A stretch of 58,689 bases of DNA. Origin: Candidatus Fermentibacterota bacterium (GTDB lineage: Bacteria; Fermentibacterota; Fermentibacteria; Fermentibacterales; JCC-6). The position numbers and the translations under genes are program-made. The notes under the pieces were generated by a model. The model ran no database searches. It was not told where the DNA came from and saw only the letters and a program-made list of their open reading frames with translations. The stretch is from positions 1-58,689 of the forward strand of contig JAUVIR010000010.1 in NCBI GenBank assembly GCA_030592645.1. The letters run 5' to 3'. Each line of letters opens with the position of its first letter. Within the stretch, counting starts at the first letter, position 1. Below are positions 50,215 to 58,689 of this stretch, piece after piece.

Positions 50215-52647
50215 ATGAGAATCTTTGCGGGACCGCACAGGACCGGTTTTATAACCGTCCTGACAGCGCTCCTGTTACCGGTACTGGGAATCGGTGTGGC
50301 AAGTGCTGATTTAGTTGTCGGGGAAACTGTAATGCTTAAAGTTCCCGATCTTGGTGAGTTCCCCAATCCAGTTGAGGAACATCAGTTCACATGCCGTGCC
50401 GTTACTGCAAATGCCTACTGGCTGGTACAGGATACCTGTTCAGTCGCAGGCACCGGCCCAGGAGTGCTCGATACGATTGTCTGGAACAACCTGATTACAC
50501 AGGGACAACTTGACACTCTGACTCTCGAATTTGAAGGTGGCGGAGTCGATGTATATGGTACCGTCACCGAGTACTATGGTGCCGTACCGGATACAGATAA
50601 CGATCCGAAAGTATGGATTGTAATGGCAACCATACGCGACTTATACCAGAATCCTCCCACAGACAGAAAAGTCATGGCTTACGTGAATCCTGCCGACGTT
50701 GACACAAGCGGCGTCAGCGGTGAATTCAACAATCATGACATTGTCTACATCAATATACATTCGTATACACAGAATACCTCGTCTCTTACAATTGCGAAGC
50801 AACTGAGGAAATTCTATATACCCAACGGGTTGGGGATGCTGATACGTACGGCCGTGCAGCCCACTGAGGAAATGTGGATTGTAAAGGGACTCGGTGCCGT
50901 ATGTCAGTATCTATGCTACGGAATAACAAGAACTGATCCAGGTAACTACGGTCTCGCCTACAATCTGTTAATGTTTGAAAAGAATCCGGACATAGACCTT
51001 ACCTTCTTCCAGTCCATAGACCAGGCTTGGGATTATGGAGTATCAAGAGCACAGGGTTTCCTGTGGTTCATGTACCTTGCCCAGCGCGAAGGTGATGGTA
51101 TACTGGAAACTATCGCTCAGTCGACTGGTACCGGTATGCTCAACATAGCGAGTGCCATCGATCCGTCAGTACCGGAAGATGAAGCCATCCAGACTAATGT
51201 AGTTCCCATCTACAATGACTGGCTTATCTGCAACGTCACAAGCAACCTGAGAGACGGGATGAGCGGCGGAATCTACACCTACGATATTTTCGCGGATTCT
51301 GTCGATGCCTTCTCTCATGCCAAGCAGAACTCTGCCTTCGAAGGAAGATTCTCCGACGGAGACTATCCTCTTCCTGTATGGTTCTCTTCTGGAATGGCTG
51401 CAGCCATCTGGGCTCCGCAGCTCGATAAGTTCACCGGAGACTACACTGCAGATCCAACTGTTTACTTCAATGGAGCATACGCCGATGACATCGGCTCCGG
51501 CACTCTTATCAACGGCAAGTGGATCGCATTTATAGTGTCTGTCGATACTGTAACTGAAACGATAGTATCCGTTGAAGAAGCAACTCTGAATGAGCTGTAC
51601 AACGGATCATTCGAGTTAGCCGGTGATGCTGCTTACCTTGTAGTAACCAACAATAACGAGGGTGGGCAGGCAACTCTCTCGTACGTACTGTCTCAGGACT
51701 CAGATGTTCCCGATGTACTTCTCGCGGTTCATCAGAATTCTGTGAACGACCAGTACATGACCCTCTACACTACTCTCTTTGATAGTATACCCGAGGGATT
51801 CGACTGGTACGGTCCGGTCTTCACCGCTTCAACCACCGACACCAGTAATGTACTTGAAATGGAAGAATTCTACGGTACCCTCTGGGACTGCAGATTCAGC
51901 GCCTGGACAAGTGGAGACTATACACTCCAGATAGCAGGATACGACGCGAGTGGTTTCGCTACCAGTACAAGCACGAACATATCGGTAGGATATGTTTCGT
52001 CTAACACTCTGTCGCTGAATGTAAATGGTATCAATCTTGACGTAATGGCCGGAGCAGCTGCTCCGGGAACCATGGTGAGTCTCTGCGAATCGGGCATCCT
52101 CAATCTCTCGATGAATACGCAGATACCCGTAGCTGATGTAGCGGATATGATGACCGGCATTAATGCCGGCCCTGTAAGTATCCCCGATATCAATGCGACA
52201 CTGTCCTTCCCTGCCGAAACCTCTGAAGGTGCTGTATATCGTTATACGGTAAACGGATGGGAACAGCAGGAGAGTTACTATCAGGGTGGAAGAATGTGCG
52301 CAATCGTTGCTGAAAGCGGAAACTACGTTTACGGAGAGGCTCCAGGTGTTTACTCACCTGAGATCCCCGCTGAATTCCGCTTCGGAGGAACATTCCCCAA
52401 CCCCTTCAGCGCGGAGGCTGCTATAAGCTTCTCTCTGCCCTCTGCAGGACGTGTCGATGTAATTATCTATGACATGAGTGGCCGTGCTGTCAGATCTCTT
52501 TCTGACACTGAGATGCAGGCTGCTGAACATACACTTATGTGGGACGGTCTCGATGAAGCTGGTAATGCGGTAGGTGCGGGAGTTTACTTCTGCCGGCTGC
52601 AGGCATGCGGAGAGACTATCACACAAAAAATGCTCCGGATAGAGTAG
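50215..52647 (+). CDS. secreted protein with degenerate M30-like peptidase core and C-terminal sorting domain
   Basis: This 810-aa protein has a strong ribosome site (TAGGAGGT) and a signal peptide (FITVLTALLLPVLGIGVASA). Residues about 110-310 follow the layout of M30-type metallopeptidases common in FCB bacteria: VWIVMATIRDLYQNP, FNNHDIVYINIHSYTQN, then the would-be catalytic helix, WIVKGLGAVCQYLCYG, and GVSRAQGFLWFMYLAQREGDGILETI. In place of AHEFQH it reads AKQLRK, and in place of the NEG glutamate it reads VKG, so zinc catalysis should be lost. The C-terminus (GTFPNPFSAEAAISFSL to AGVYFCRLQACGETITQKMLRIE) is a textbook FlgD-like/type IX-style sorting domain. Confidence 0.8.
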   Translation: MRIFAGPHRTGFITVLTALLLPVLGIGVASADLVVGETVMLKVPDLGEFPNPVEEHQFTCRAVTANAYWLVQDTCSVAGTGPGVLDTIVWNNLITQGQLDTLTLEFEGGGVDVYGTVTEYYGAVPDTDNDPKVWIVMATIRDLYQNPPTDRKVMAYVNPADVDTSGVSGEFNNHDIVYINIHSYTQNTSSLTIAKQLRKFYIPNGLGMLIRTAVQPTEEMWIVKGLGAVCQYLCYGITRTDPGNYGLAYNLLMFEKNPDIDLTFFQSIDQAWDYGVSRAQGFLWFMYLAQREGDGILETIAQSTGTGMLNIASAIDPSVPEDEAIQTNVVPIYNDWLICNVTSNLRDGMSGGIYTYDIFADSVDAFSHAKQNSAFEGRFSDGDYPLPVWFSSGMAAAIWAPQLDKFTGDYTADPTVYFNGAYADDIGSGTLINGKWIAFIVSVDTVTETIVSVEEATLNELYNGSFELAGDAAYLVVTNNNEGGQATLSYVLSQDSDVPDVLLAVHQNSVNDQYMTLYTTLFDSIPEGFDWYGPVFTASTTDTSNVLEMEEFYGTLWDCRFSAWTSGDYTLQIAGYDASGFATSTSTNISVGYVSSNTLSLNVNGINLDVMAGAAAPGTMVSLCESGILNLSMNTQIPVADVADMMTGINAGPVSIPDINATLSFPAETSEGAVYRYTVNGWEQQESYYQGGRMCAIVAESGNYVYGEAPGVYSPEIPAEFRFGGTFPNPFSAEAAISFSLPSAGRVDVIIYDMSGRAVRSLSDTEMQAAEHTLMWDGLDEAGNAVGAGVYFCRLQACGETITQKMLRIE

Positions 52648-52660
52648 GAAGGAGGGAGAA

Positions 52661-53704
52661 ATGAAACAGATACTAGCAATAGCAATCCTGAGCTCCCTCG
52701 TACTGCTTGGTGGTTGTGGAGATCAGCTTCCCACGGATCTTCCTGATGTGATCGGATATCAGGGATTCATTCAGCTGGGATGGGACTCCTACAGCGCCGG
52801 AAACTTCGAGATAGCACTGGATTACTTCCACGATGCAATTGACATAGACCCGACACTGCCTGAAGGCTACGTTGGCGCCGGCTGGTCATCACTGTACCTG
52901 CCTGATTACTGGAGAATTGCAGACGACTACTTCTTCATGGCAATTCAGAACGAGATCGGGTACTATCCTTTAGGCGGATACGCCGAATCACAGGTTCAGG
53001 ATACTATGTGGACAAACTTCGAATGCCTGCATCCTGATCTGCCCGCTTCCGTGCTGGACCCCATACTCGCAGAGACTGCTGACTCCGGTCTTGTATGGGT
53101 AGGGGAACAGATAGAAGGCATAGTCGGCAGTGTTGATATGCCCTTCCGCTTCCAGCCGCTTAACAGCGGTGTGCTGGCCATGTATGTAGCTACCAACAGT
53201 TACACTACGCTTAATTGCGAAGTTGACAGTGTCGCCGGTGGATGGGTCTACATGACCGTTCCTATGGCAGCGATGGACATCGGAGGCGATGATTACTACA
53301 CATGGATCAGCGTAGATGAACAGATCAACTACGAGTATCGCGTGTTCAATCAGACAGGCGCCGCAGATGGACAGATCTTCTGGGACGCTCTTGCCGGATG
53401 CTGCGTGCTGCAGGACATCAGAGGCGAGAATGGTGATCCCCTTCTGGGCTGTGTAACTGCCTGGGTGCTTGACGAACAGGTCAGCCCTTACATCTTCGGC
53501 TACGGTCAGATCTACGAAGGACATGAAGTAGTGTCCAACCTTCAGCTGAAGGGTACAGCCGCTTCGCTGGCCTTCGCTAATCAGTACTTCAAGTTCGCAT
53601 GGTTTATATGCACGAGCGAGGGACTCGGTCTGGATCTTAATCCTGCCGATACCGATTTTGTTACAGGACTCATGTCCGTAATAGAGTTCATGCTGAACAA
53701 CTAG
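52661..53704 (+). CDS. TPR-containing lipoprotein
   Basis: This 347-aa protein has a lipoprotein signal (LAIAILSSLVLLGGCGD). A tetratricopeptide-like unit follows at about residues 35-85: GWDSYSAGNFEIALDYFHDAIDIDPTLPEGYVGAGWSSLYL, then a second degenerate copy. The remainder is beta-rich with many Asp, Tyr and Trp. It starts 13 nt after the sorting-domain protein and ends just before a strong terminator. It is therefore the last gene of the TonB/PorV/GWxTD locus and may act as a periplasmic or surface scaffold there (inference). Confidence 0.78.
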   Translation: MKQILAIAILSSLVLLGGCGDQLPTDLPDVIGYQGFIQLGWDSYSAGNFEIALDYFHDAIDIDPTLPEGYVGAGWSSLYLPDYWRIADDYFFMAIQNEIGYYPLGGYAESQVQDTMWTNFECLHPDLPASVLDPILAETADSGLVWVGEQIEGIVGSVDMPFRFQPLNSGVLAMYVATNSYTTLNCEVDSVAGGWVYMTVPMAAMDIGGDDYYTWISVDEQINYEYRVFNQTGAADGQIFWDALAGCCVLQDIRGENGDPLLGCVTAWVLDEQVSPYIFGYGQIYEGHEVVSNLQLKGTAASLAFANQYFKFAWFICTSEGLGLDLNPADTDFVTGLMSVIEFMLNN

Positions 53705-53722
53705 ATCGAGCTCGAAAGAGGA

Positions 53723-53749
53723 AGCCCCCCCGGCATTGCCGGGGGGGCT
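53723..53749. terminator. strong bidirectional terminator between convergent genes
   Basis: AGCCCCCCCGGC and GCCGGGGGGGCT form a perfect 12-bp stem with the loop ATT. On the plus strand ACTTGTTT follows, and on the minus strand TCCTCTTTC. It lies between the convergent TPR-lipoprotein and propeller-lipoprotein genes and would serve both. Confidence 0.85.
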
Positions 53750-53772
53750 ACTTGTTTGGGCCCCGGCTGACT

Positions 53773-54681
53773 CTAATAGGCGGGAGCCTCTATACTGAAG
53801 ATATCGTAATTTGTATCTCCATTGATCCTGTTTGAAGAGAATACAAACCAGCCTGCTCCGGGGTTCCATGCAGGGTAGATATCATCTTCAGGATCATCAG
53901 TAACCGCAACGATACTGGATCCGTCGAGATTGCTTATCCAGATATCGTAATTACCGGATCTGTTGGAAGAGAAGGCGAACCAGTCATTCTCAGGTCCCCA
54001 GCAGGGATGGATATTATCGTATGAATCCTCTATAACCGCATGAGGATCGGAACCGTCGGGTCTAACAAGCCAGATATCCGAATGACTGCCGTAGGAAACC
54101 TCAAAAAGGATCCATTGGCCATCCGGCGAATAGGAGGGACGCAGGCAGTCGAACTGCGGGGTATAGAACTCAAAGGGAGTAAGAAGAGAATCTTCCTGAT
54201 ACACGGTTTTCCACAGTCCCCAGTAATCATTTTCATAGGTACAGAGAAGAAGGGAATCTTCATCCGCGGTCCAGGTGGGATGCAGGTGGTTCTTTGCATT
54301 GCTGACAACCACAAGCAGAGGACCCAGATTACCCGGTACTGTTCTTACGGTCGAGGTTGAGTCGGTATTGAAGGTTACATATACAATCAATCCCTGTTCA
54401 TTACTCCAGCAGCCATTTGGACCTGCGGACTCATCATCATAGGAACCCGCAACAGCAATGGGCTCTGTTCTACCATCAAAACCTATGATGCATTCGGACG
54501 TTTCGAAATAAGATGTAAAGAGCAGCACGCTTCCTCCAGGAGACCATGAGAGAGCCGTATCAGGGTACAGGCTACCCAGGTAGAGGTAGGCTCCGTCGGG
54601 CCATTGCTCCGGTTCCGCCGGGCTGTCGCATGAAGCCAGTACTAAAAGGGTTATCGCAGATATTGCGAGGAATTTCATCAT
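53773..54681 (-). CDS. TolB-like beta-propeller (PD40) lipoprotein
   Basis: This 302-aa protein has a lipoprotein signal (FLAISAITLLVLASCDS). PD40/WD40-like blades follow: LSWSPGGSVLLFTSY, PSYSPDGQWILFEVSYGSHSDIWLVRPDGSDP, HPCWGPENDWFAFSSNRSGNYDIWISNLDGSS, YPAWNPGAGWFVFSSNRINGDTNYDIFSI. The repeats match the TolB C-terminal propeller, but the TolB N-terminal domain is missing, so this is a stand-alone six-blade-type surface or periplasmic protein. AGGAG lies 6 nt before the ATG. It is 62 bp downstream of murA in the same direction. Confidence 0.88.
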   Translation of the reverse strand: MMKFLAISAITLLVLASCDSPAEPEQWPDGAYLYLGSLYPDTALSWSPGGSVLLFTSYFETSECIIGFDGRTEPIAVAGSYDDESAGPNGCWSNEQGLIVYVTFNTDSTSTVRTVPGNLGPLLVVVSNAKNHLHPTWTADEDSLLLCTYENDYWGLWKTVYQEDSLLTPFEFYTPQFDCLRPSYSPDGQWILFEVSYGSHSDIWLVRPDGSDPHAVIEDSYDNIHPCWGPENDWFAFSSNRSGNYDIWISNLDGSSIVAVTDDPEDDIYPAWNPGAGWFVFSSNRINGDTNYDIFSIEAPAY

Positions 54682-54743
54682 ATAATGCTCCTGTCACAGG
54701 TTATTAACACAGTTATTGCTATTTGAAAAAGTATCAGCCTATT

Positions 54744-56045
54744 TCAGCAGGATTCTCTTTTTATGCGCGCGCCGAGATTCCGTAATCTTTCTACCAGATT
54801 TTCGTACCCTCGTTCGATCTGGTGGACGTTTCGAATGATACTGGTGCCGTCTGCACAGAGGGCGGCAGTCAGAAGGGCCATTCCAGCCCTTATATCCGGG
54901 CTGATCACATCTGTTCCATGCAGTGCGGATGGTCCGGAGACAACTACTCTGTGAGGGTCGCATTGTATTATTGCCGCACCCATTGCAACCAGTTTATCCA
55001 CGAAGAAGAGCCTGCTCTCGAACATCTTTTCAAAGATCAGCGTTGTTCCTCTTGCCTGGGTAGCAACAACTACGGCTGTACTTGTAAGATCGGGAGAGAA
55101 GCCGGGCCATGGAGCGTCGTATACTGTCGGTATGGAACCGCCGCGATCCGGCTGAACAACAAGTTCAGCCGAGCCGTCGATGATTAGACATTCTGCGTCG
55201 GATTCGACTGAAATACCTAATTTTGAAAAGCCGTTCATTATAGGTTTAAGGATAAACGATGGTACATCCGGTATTCTGATCAATCCGCGGCAGCATGCTG
55301 CCAGTCCGATAAAGCTCCCTATCTCAATATGGTCAGGTGTAATATCATGTTCTGTGCCATGCAGCAGGGTATCCGATCCCGTTATACACAAGCGATTGGT
55401 TCCAATGCCTGTTATCCGGCTTCCCATCGAGATAAGCATATTTGCGAGATCCTGCACATTGGGTTCGCAGGCGGCGTTATAGATTACGGTGTCTCCGTCT
55501 GCCAGGGCTGCTGCCATTATCGCGTTCTCGGTTGCCGTGACCGAAGGTTCATCAAGGAATATAGATTCGCCGGTTAGCCCGTCCGTTGAAAAGGAGAGCA
55601 TGCTGCCCGAGAAACCGACATCCGCTCCCATCTGCTCGAGGGCGAGGAAATGAGTGTCGAGCCTCCGTCTGCCTATGATATCTCCTCCGGGGGGCGGCAG
55701 CTTAGCGCGACCCGTTCTTGCCAGGAGAGGTCCCGCGAGAAGAATTGAAGCTCTTATCTCCTTGCATGCGGATGAATCGATGGTATCCGGGTTGATAGTG
55801 GATGCGTTCAGTCGAATGGAGCTTCCGCCGGGGCGGGTGACTGAAACACCGATACTGACAAGAAGCGCGATCATGGTTCTAACGTCCCGTATATCCGGAA
55901 CGTTGTGCAGCGTAACATCACCGTCAGTCAGGAGGCAGGCCGCCAGAATGGGCAGCGCAGCATTCTTGCTGCCGCTTGGCTGGAGGGTTCCCGAAAGAGG
56001 ATTTCCACCTTCAACTACGTATATATCCTTGGATGGAAGGTTCAT
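54744..56045 (-). CDS. murA: UDP-GlcNAc enolpyruvyl transferase MurA, Cys-to-Asp active-site form
   Basis: MurA adds enolpyruvate to UDP-N-acetylglucosamine, the first committed step of peptidoglycan synthesis. The protein (433 aa) has PSGSKNAALPILAACLLTDG, ASILLAGPLLARTGRAKLPPPGG and FLDEPSVTATENAIMAAALADGDTVI, all typical. The loop that usually carries the catalytic/fosfomycin-target Cys (GGCxIGxRP) reads GGDIIGRRRLDTH, so that Cys is Asp. Established knowledge: Asp at this position supports catalysis and gives natural fosfomycin insensitivity in several bacteria. The gene overlaps the upstream exonuclease gene by 4 nt. Confidence 0.95.
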   Translation of the reverse strand: MNLPSKDIYVVEGGNPLSGTLQPSGSKNAALPILAACLLTDGDVTLHNVPDIRDVRTMIALLVSIGVSVTRPGGSSIRLNASTINPDTIDSSACKEIRASILLAGPLLARTGRAKLPPPGGDIIGRRRLDTHFLALEQMGADVGFSGSMLSFSTDGLTGESIFLDEPSVTATENAIMAAALADGDTVIYNAACEPNVQDLANMLISMGSRITGIGTNRLCITGSDTLLHGTEHDITPDHIEIGSFIGLAACCRGLIRIPDVPSFILKPIMNGFSKLGISVESDAECLIIDGSAELVVQPDRGGSIPTVYDAPWPGFSPDLTSTAVVVATQARGTTLIFEKMFESRLFFVDKLVAMGAAIIQCDPHRVVVSGPSALHGTDVISPDIRAGMALLTAALCADGTSIIRNVHQIERGYENLVERLRNLGARIKRESC

Positions 56046-56854
56046 TTACTTTTCCCCTTTCCTGCTGCTTTATCAAGGAGAGTATGGTAAAGATCCGGGT
56101 AATCAGCAGGGATCCAATCCTGTCTGAGAAGCCATCTGATGTAATCTGTATCCTGTGCGGCGATATCCTCCACCAGTTTCCCGCGGTACTTTCCAAAGGA
56201 GAATATCTTTACCTCAAGAGCCGATCTGGTAAACTTTACAAGATCTCCCCAGGTATCCTCCGATACAAGACGCATCCTGAGGATGTACTCAATAAGGGAT
56301 CGGACAAGTTCCGTATCGAACATTGCCCTGTGCGCATCACCGCTGATATCTGCATCCAGATCAAAGCGGTATCTCAGGGCCTGGAGGGCATGGGAAGGTA
56401 TGGAGGGCCAGATGTGCCGCGAAAGCCGCAGGGAGTCCAGTTTTGTCTCCTCCGGAATATTACCGAAAATGTCCGGAAGCTGTCTTTTCAATATCGCCAG
56501 ATCGTAGGGCAGATTATGCGCGGAAATATAGTCGGCTTTGCTGACGATATCTCTGAGCTTCTCTGAAATATCCTCCAGAGATGGTTTACCCGTGAGCATG
56601 CCATTGGTAATGTGGTGAATTGCTGAAGCTTCAGGCGGTACGGGTTCCGGCGGGAGTATCAGCTCCTGAATTATGATATCCTTCCGGGGATCTCTTATAA
56701 AACCTTCGTAGGTACTGAGCAGGAATGCCACTTCGCATACATGGGCAGTCCCGGTGTCCACGCCTGTTGTCTCGGTGTCCAGATAGAGAATTCTGCATTC
56801 TTCATCACTGGAGACGGTGCCGGAAAAAAGATCAGGTTCGTTCTTCATAGTCAT
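56042..56854 (-). CDS. DEDDh 3'-5' exonuclease with C-terminal DUF3820-like domain
   Basis: This 270-aa protein has a DnaQ-type exonuclease fold. Exo I is YLDTETTGVDTGTAHVCEVAF, Exo II lies in YISAHNLPYDLAILKRQLP, and Exo III is HRAMFDTELVRSLIEYI, giving the D-E-D-H-D set. The C-terminal 50 residues (IFSFGKYRGKLVEDIAAQDTDYIRWLLRQDW) match a DUF3820-type module seen after some exonucleases. It may trim DNA or RNA 3' ends in repair; it is not a clear polymerase proofreading subunit. Its stop overlaps the murA ATG. Confidence 0.88.
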   Translation of the reverse strand: MTMKNEPDLFSGTVSSDEECRILYLDTETTGVDTGTAHVCEVAFLLSTYEGFIRDPRKDIIIQELILPPEPVPPEASAIHHITNGMLTGKPSLEDISEKLRDIVSKADYISAHNLPYDLAILKRQLPDIFGNIPEETKLDSLRLSRHIWPSIPSHALQALRYRFDLDADISGDAHRAMFDTELVRSLIEYILRMRLVSEDTWGDLVKFTRSALEVKIFSFGKYRGKLVEDIAAQDTDYIRWLLRQDWIPADYPDLYHTLLDKAAGKGKSK

Positions 56855-56911
56855 ATTCTAATTGCGCGGGCGGGGTTTGAAAACCCGAAAAAACATGAAC
56901 GCCTTCATTTT

Positions 56912-56939
56912 TTGGCATATTTCAGAAATCATGTATAAT
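56912..56939 (+). promoter_or_regulatory. near-consensus sigma-70-type promoter
   Basis: TTGGCA (56912-56917) and TATAAT (56934-56939) are separated by 16 bp. This is one mismatch in twelve to the E. coli consensus. It would start transcription about 50 nt before the ATG at 56997. Confidence 0.7.
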
Positions 56940-56996
56940 ATTACCAAGTCAACAGTGCAAGTACATTGTTCGTAATTAGTTCAATTAGGAGGAATT

Positions 56997-58655
56997 ATGA
57001 AATCTATGCAAATACTGGCGGTTTCAATTGCGGCTCTGATAGTCGCATGCGGAGCACAACCGCCGGAGGGGACCGCAGCGTCTTCTCTTGATGTGCTCCC
57101 AGAGGCTTCTCTCTTCTCCATAGCCATAGTCAATCCTGCAGTTATGATCTCATCGCTGGACGGTTACGCCTCAGGTGTTGCCCTTTTGGGCGACACCGCA
57201 GTCTCCGGGTGGCTTCTTACAGCTCTTGATTGTGCAGATATGGCTGAAGTGGAAAGCAGGCTGGGTGTCGATATCGATGGAAGCATGGTGTTCTTCATGG
57301 AGAGCATGATGCCGCAGGGTATAGGAGCGGCTCTGACAGTAACCGATCCAGCCATCTTCTGGGCGAATGTCGGGATCACTCCTGAACCCGGGGAACAGCT
57401 TGAGGGATACGATGTAAGCATGATTTCAGTTGATTTCGGGAATATATATTTCTGCCACACGAACGGACTGCTTCTTGGAGCCGGCAGCAGAGCAGGGCTT
57501 AAGAATATGCTTGAGAACATAGACGGCAGCCTTCCGCAGAATCTGCAGGATATTCCTGACGGAAGCTTCTGCATGCATGCGAATATCGAATCATTCGGTC
57601 CCATGATGGCGGGCCAGCTTGCTATGATGGAACCGCAGATTCTTGCCGGATTAGGCGCCGAGGGTACCATGGATATGGAACTCATGCAGAGGGTCATGGG
57701 TCTCTATTTCGATGCGATCGGTCTTATACTGACTGAAACAAAATCTGTGGATTGTGTTCTCTCGTTTGAGCCGGAGTTCATATTCGGAACCTCTTCCGTT
57801 GAGTTCGTTCAGGGTTCATCACTTGATGAATACATAATTCCTGTCGATATTCAGAATCTCAGTGGTCTTATCCCTGCGGGTAACGTGATGGTCGCAAGGG
57901 TAAGCCTTGATCCGTCAACCAGTACCGCCGCGATGAACGCTGTCTTCAATGCGCTGGGTTTGACTGATCTTCCCCAGAGCATGATCACTTTCTGGGCGGA
58001 AGCTGCAAGTAATACGGCAATGTCCATGACGATCGATCCGGATAATCCGATGCACATAGTAGCTGTCTACGAAATGCCCGAGGGTACGCAGCTCGAAGAT
58101 GTGAAGGAAGCTTACGATATCCAGTTCTCCATGATGTCAGAGTTCATGGATATGCCCGGAGTTACCTTTGCAGACGTTCAGTATGCCGATTATGCAGGCA
58201 TTGAATGGATCACATTCGGTATGAACATGGACATGAGCGCAATGCAGCCTGATTCTCTGGCAGAAAGTGTTCCGATGGATCAAAGTATTGCCTGGACAGC
58301 CTGGATGACAGTTGCGGATGGTATTCTCTATATGGAAATGGCTCCCGAACCGGTGACCGTACCTCTACTGCTGGACGGAACGTATCAGGGCGGGACTGCC
58401 TTGCAAATGCCGGAGATGCAGAACTTCTCCAGCACCTCCGAGATGGCCATGCTTCTCAATATTCCCGAATACGTGAATATGGCATTGGGGATGTCCGGTC
58501 TTGATGTGCCGCCTATCGAAGCAGATCCTGTCTGGATTGAAATGGAAGTCGATTTCACAGGTGGCGGTCTGACTCAGAATTTCAGATTTTCAGGTACGGA
58601 AATGTCCGCATTTATCGGGCAGGCGATAGGAGTGTTCGGAGCGATGGCTCAGTAA
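56997..58655 (+). CDS. methionine-rich surface or periplasmic lipoprotein
   Basis: This 552-aa protein has a lipoprotein signal (MQILAVSIAALIVACGA) behind a strong TAGGAGG site and a near-consensus promoter, so it is likely highly expressed. It is acidic and unusually rich in Met (about 45 residues, near 8%), clustered in segments such as MMAGQLAMMEPQIL and GMNMDMSAMQP. The layout suggests two related halves of alpha/beta type with VMVARVSLDPSTSTAAMNAVF-like helices, somewhat like DUF3352-type proteins. I do not recognise a firm family. Met-rich extracytoplasmic proteins can bind Cu(I) or resist oxidants, but this is only a suggestion here. Confidence 0.7.
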   Translation: MKSMQILAVSIAALIVACGAQPPEGTAASSLDVLPEASLFSIAIVNPAVMISSLDGYASGVALLGDTAVSGWLLTALDCADMAEVESRLGVDIDGSMVFFMESMMPQGIGAALTVTDPAIFWANVGITPEPGEQLEGYDVSMISVDFGNIYFCHTNGLLLGAGSRAGLKNMLENIDGSLPQNLQDIPDGSFCMHANIESFGPMMAGQLAMMEPQILAGLGAEGTMDMELMQRVMGLYFDAIGLILTETKSVDCVLSFEPEFIFGTSSVEFVQGSSLDEYIIPVDIQNLSGLIPAGNVMVARVSLDPSTSTAAMNAVFNALGLTDLPQSMITFWAEAASNTAMSMTIDPDNPMHIVAVYEMPEGTQLEDVKEAYDIQFSMMSEFMDMPGVTFADVQYADYAGIEWITFGMNMDMSAMQPDSLAESVPMDQSIAWTAWMTVADGILYMEMAPEPVTVPLLLDGTYQGGTALQMPEMQNFSSTSEMAMLLNIPEYVNMALGMSGLDVPPIEADPVWIEMEVDFTGGGLTQNFRFSGTEMSAFIGQAIGVFGAMAQ

Positions 58656-58689
58656 ATAAACTACCGCACTGGAATGGATGCCGGCTGCC

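Noticed and set aside
52988-53869. 293-aa minus-strand ORF spanning the terminator
   Set aside because: It would read through a strong bidirectional terminator and is antisense to the TPR lipoprotein; no motif is present.
1-58689. tRNA, rRNA or CRISPR features
   Set aside because: No rRNA-like segment, cloverleaf with T-arm signature, or regularly spaced direct repeats was noticed while reading; I could not run a covariance search, so a missed tRNA is possible but unlikely given the small gaps.

Overview
The window is bacterial chromosomal DNA of roughly balanced base composition. It appears to come from an anaerobic, diderm member of the FCB-type candidate phyla. Evidence for this is a TonB receptor with its own ExbB/ExbD/ExbD/TonB set, a PorV-like outer-membrane protein, secreted proteins ending in FlgD-like/type IX-style sorting domains, two GWxTD-type proteins, many lipoproteins, and a two-subunit glycine decarboxylase. 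Fermentibacterota/Aegiribacteria-like lineages would fit, but this is my inference from gene content and was not checked against a tree. No rRNA, tRNA or CRISPR array was seen.

Layout. 1-713 (-): the 5' part of an APC amino-acid permease, cut by the window edge. 815-7653 (+): a tight housekeeping operon, tilS-hpt-ftsH-folE-folP-cdaA, followed by a prenyl-synthase-like protein that lacks both Asp-rich motifs. 7652-8913: a RAYT/IS200-like element bounded by 27-bp inverted repeats that merge with the stop codons of both neighbours. 8913-12616 (-): priA and a TRZ/ATZ amidohydrolase. 12759-20259 (+): a paired active/inactive M16 peptidase, small lipoproteins and an asymmetric heterodimeric ABC exporter. 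20096-23255 (-): a cysteine hydrolase, a TrxR-like flavoprotein without its CxxC, an RlmN/Cfr-like radical SAM protein, and a lipoprotein. 23428-26568: a two-domain pilin-like lipoprotein, a PanA (Panacea)-type toxin-antitoxin pair in AT-richer DNA, a small Xre regulator with a membrane partner, and an unknown gene.

26695-38248 (+): the glycine cleavage genes gcvT-gcvH-gcvPA-gcvPB. These run without a gap into an unusual block made of a GlmL/MutL-type ASKHA ATPase, a predicted barrel-sandwich protein, a DUF6754-like membrane protein and three further membrane proteins, plus two small ones. No B12 mutase is encoded nearby. I consider this block the best candidate in the window for an undescribed membrane machine. 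38258-38422 is a MITE-like inverted-repeat element.

38653-53704 (+): TonB-dependent receptor, ExbB, a long ExbD, a normal ExbD, TonB, a secreted sorting-domain protein, PorV-like protein, two GWxTD proteins, a secreted protein with a degenerate M30-like peptidase core, and a TPR lipoprotein, closed by a strong bidirectional terminator. This looks like one energised outer-membrane/secretion locus. 53773-56854 (-): a DEDDh exonuclease, MurA with Asp in place of the fosfomycin-target Cys, and a TolB-like propeller lipoprotein. 56997-58655 (+): a methionine-rich lipoprotein behind a near-consensus promoter.

Where the sequence gave a better start codon than the ORF track (Shine-Dalgarno spacing, 1-4-nt overlaps, signal peptides) I moved the start and said so.
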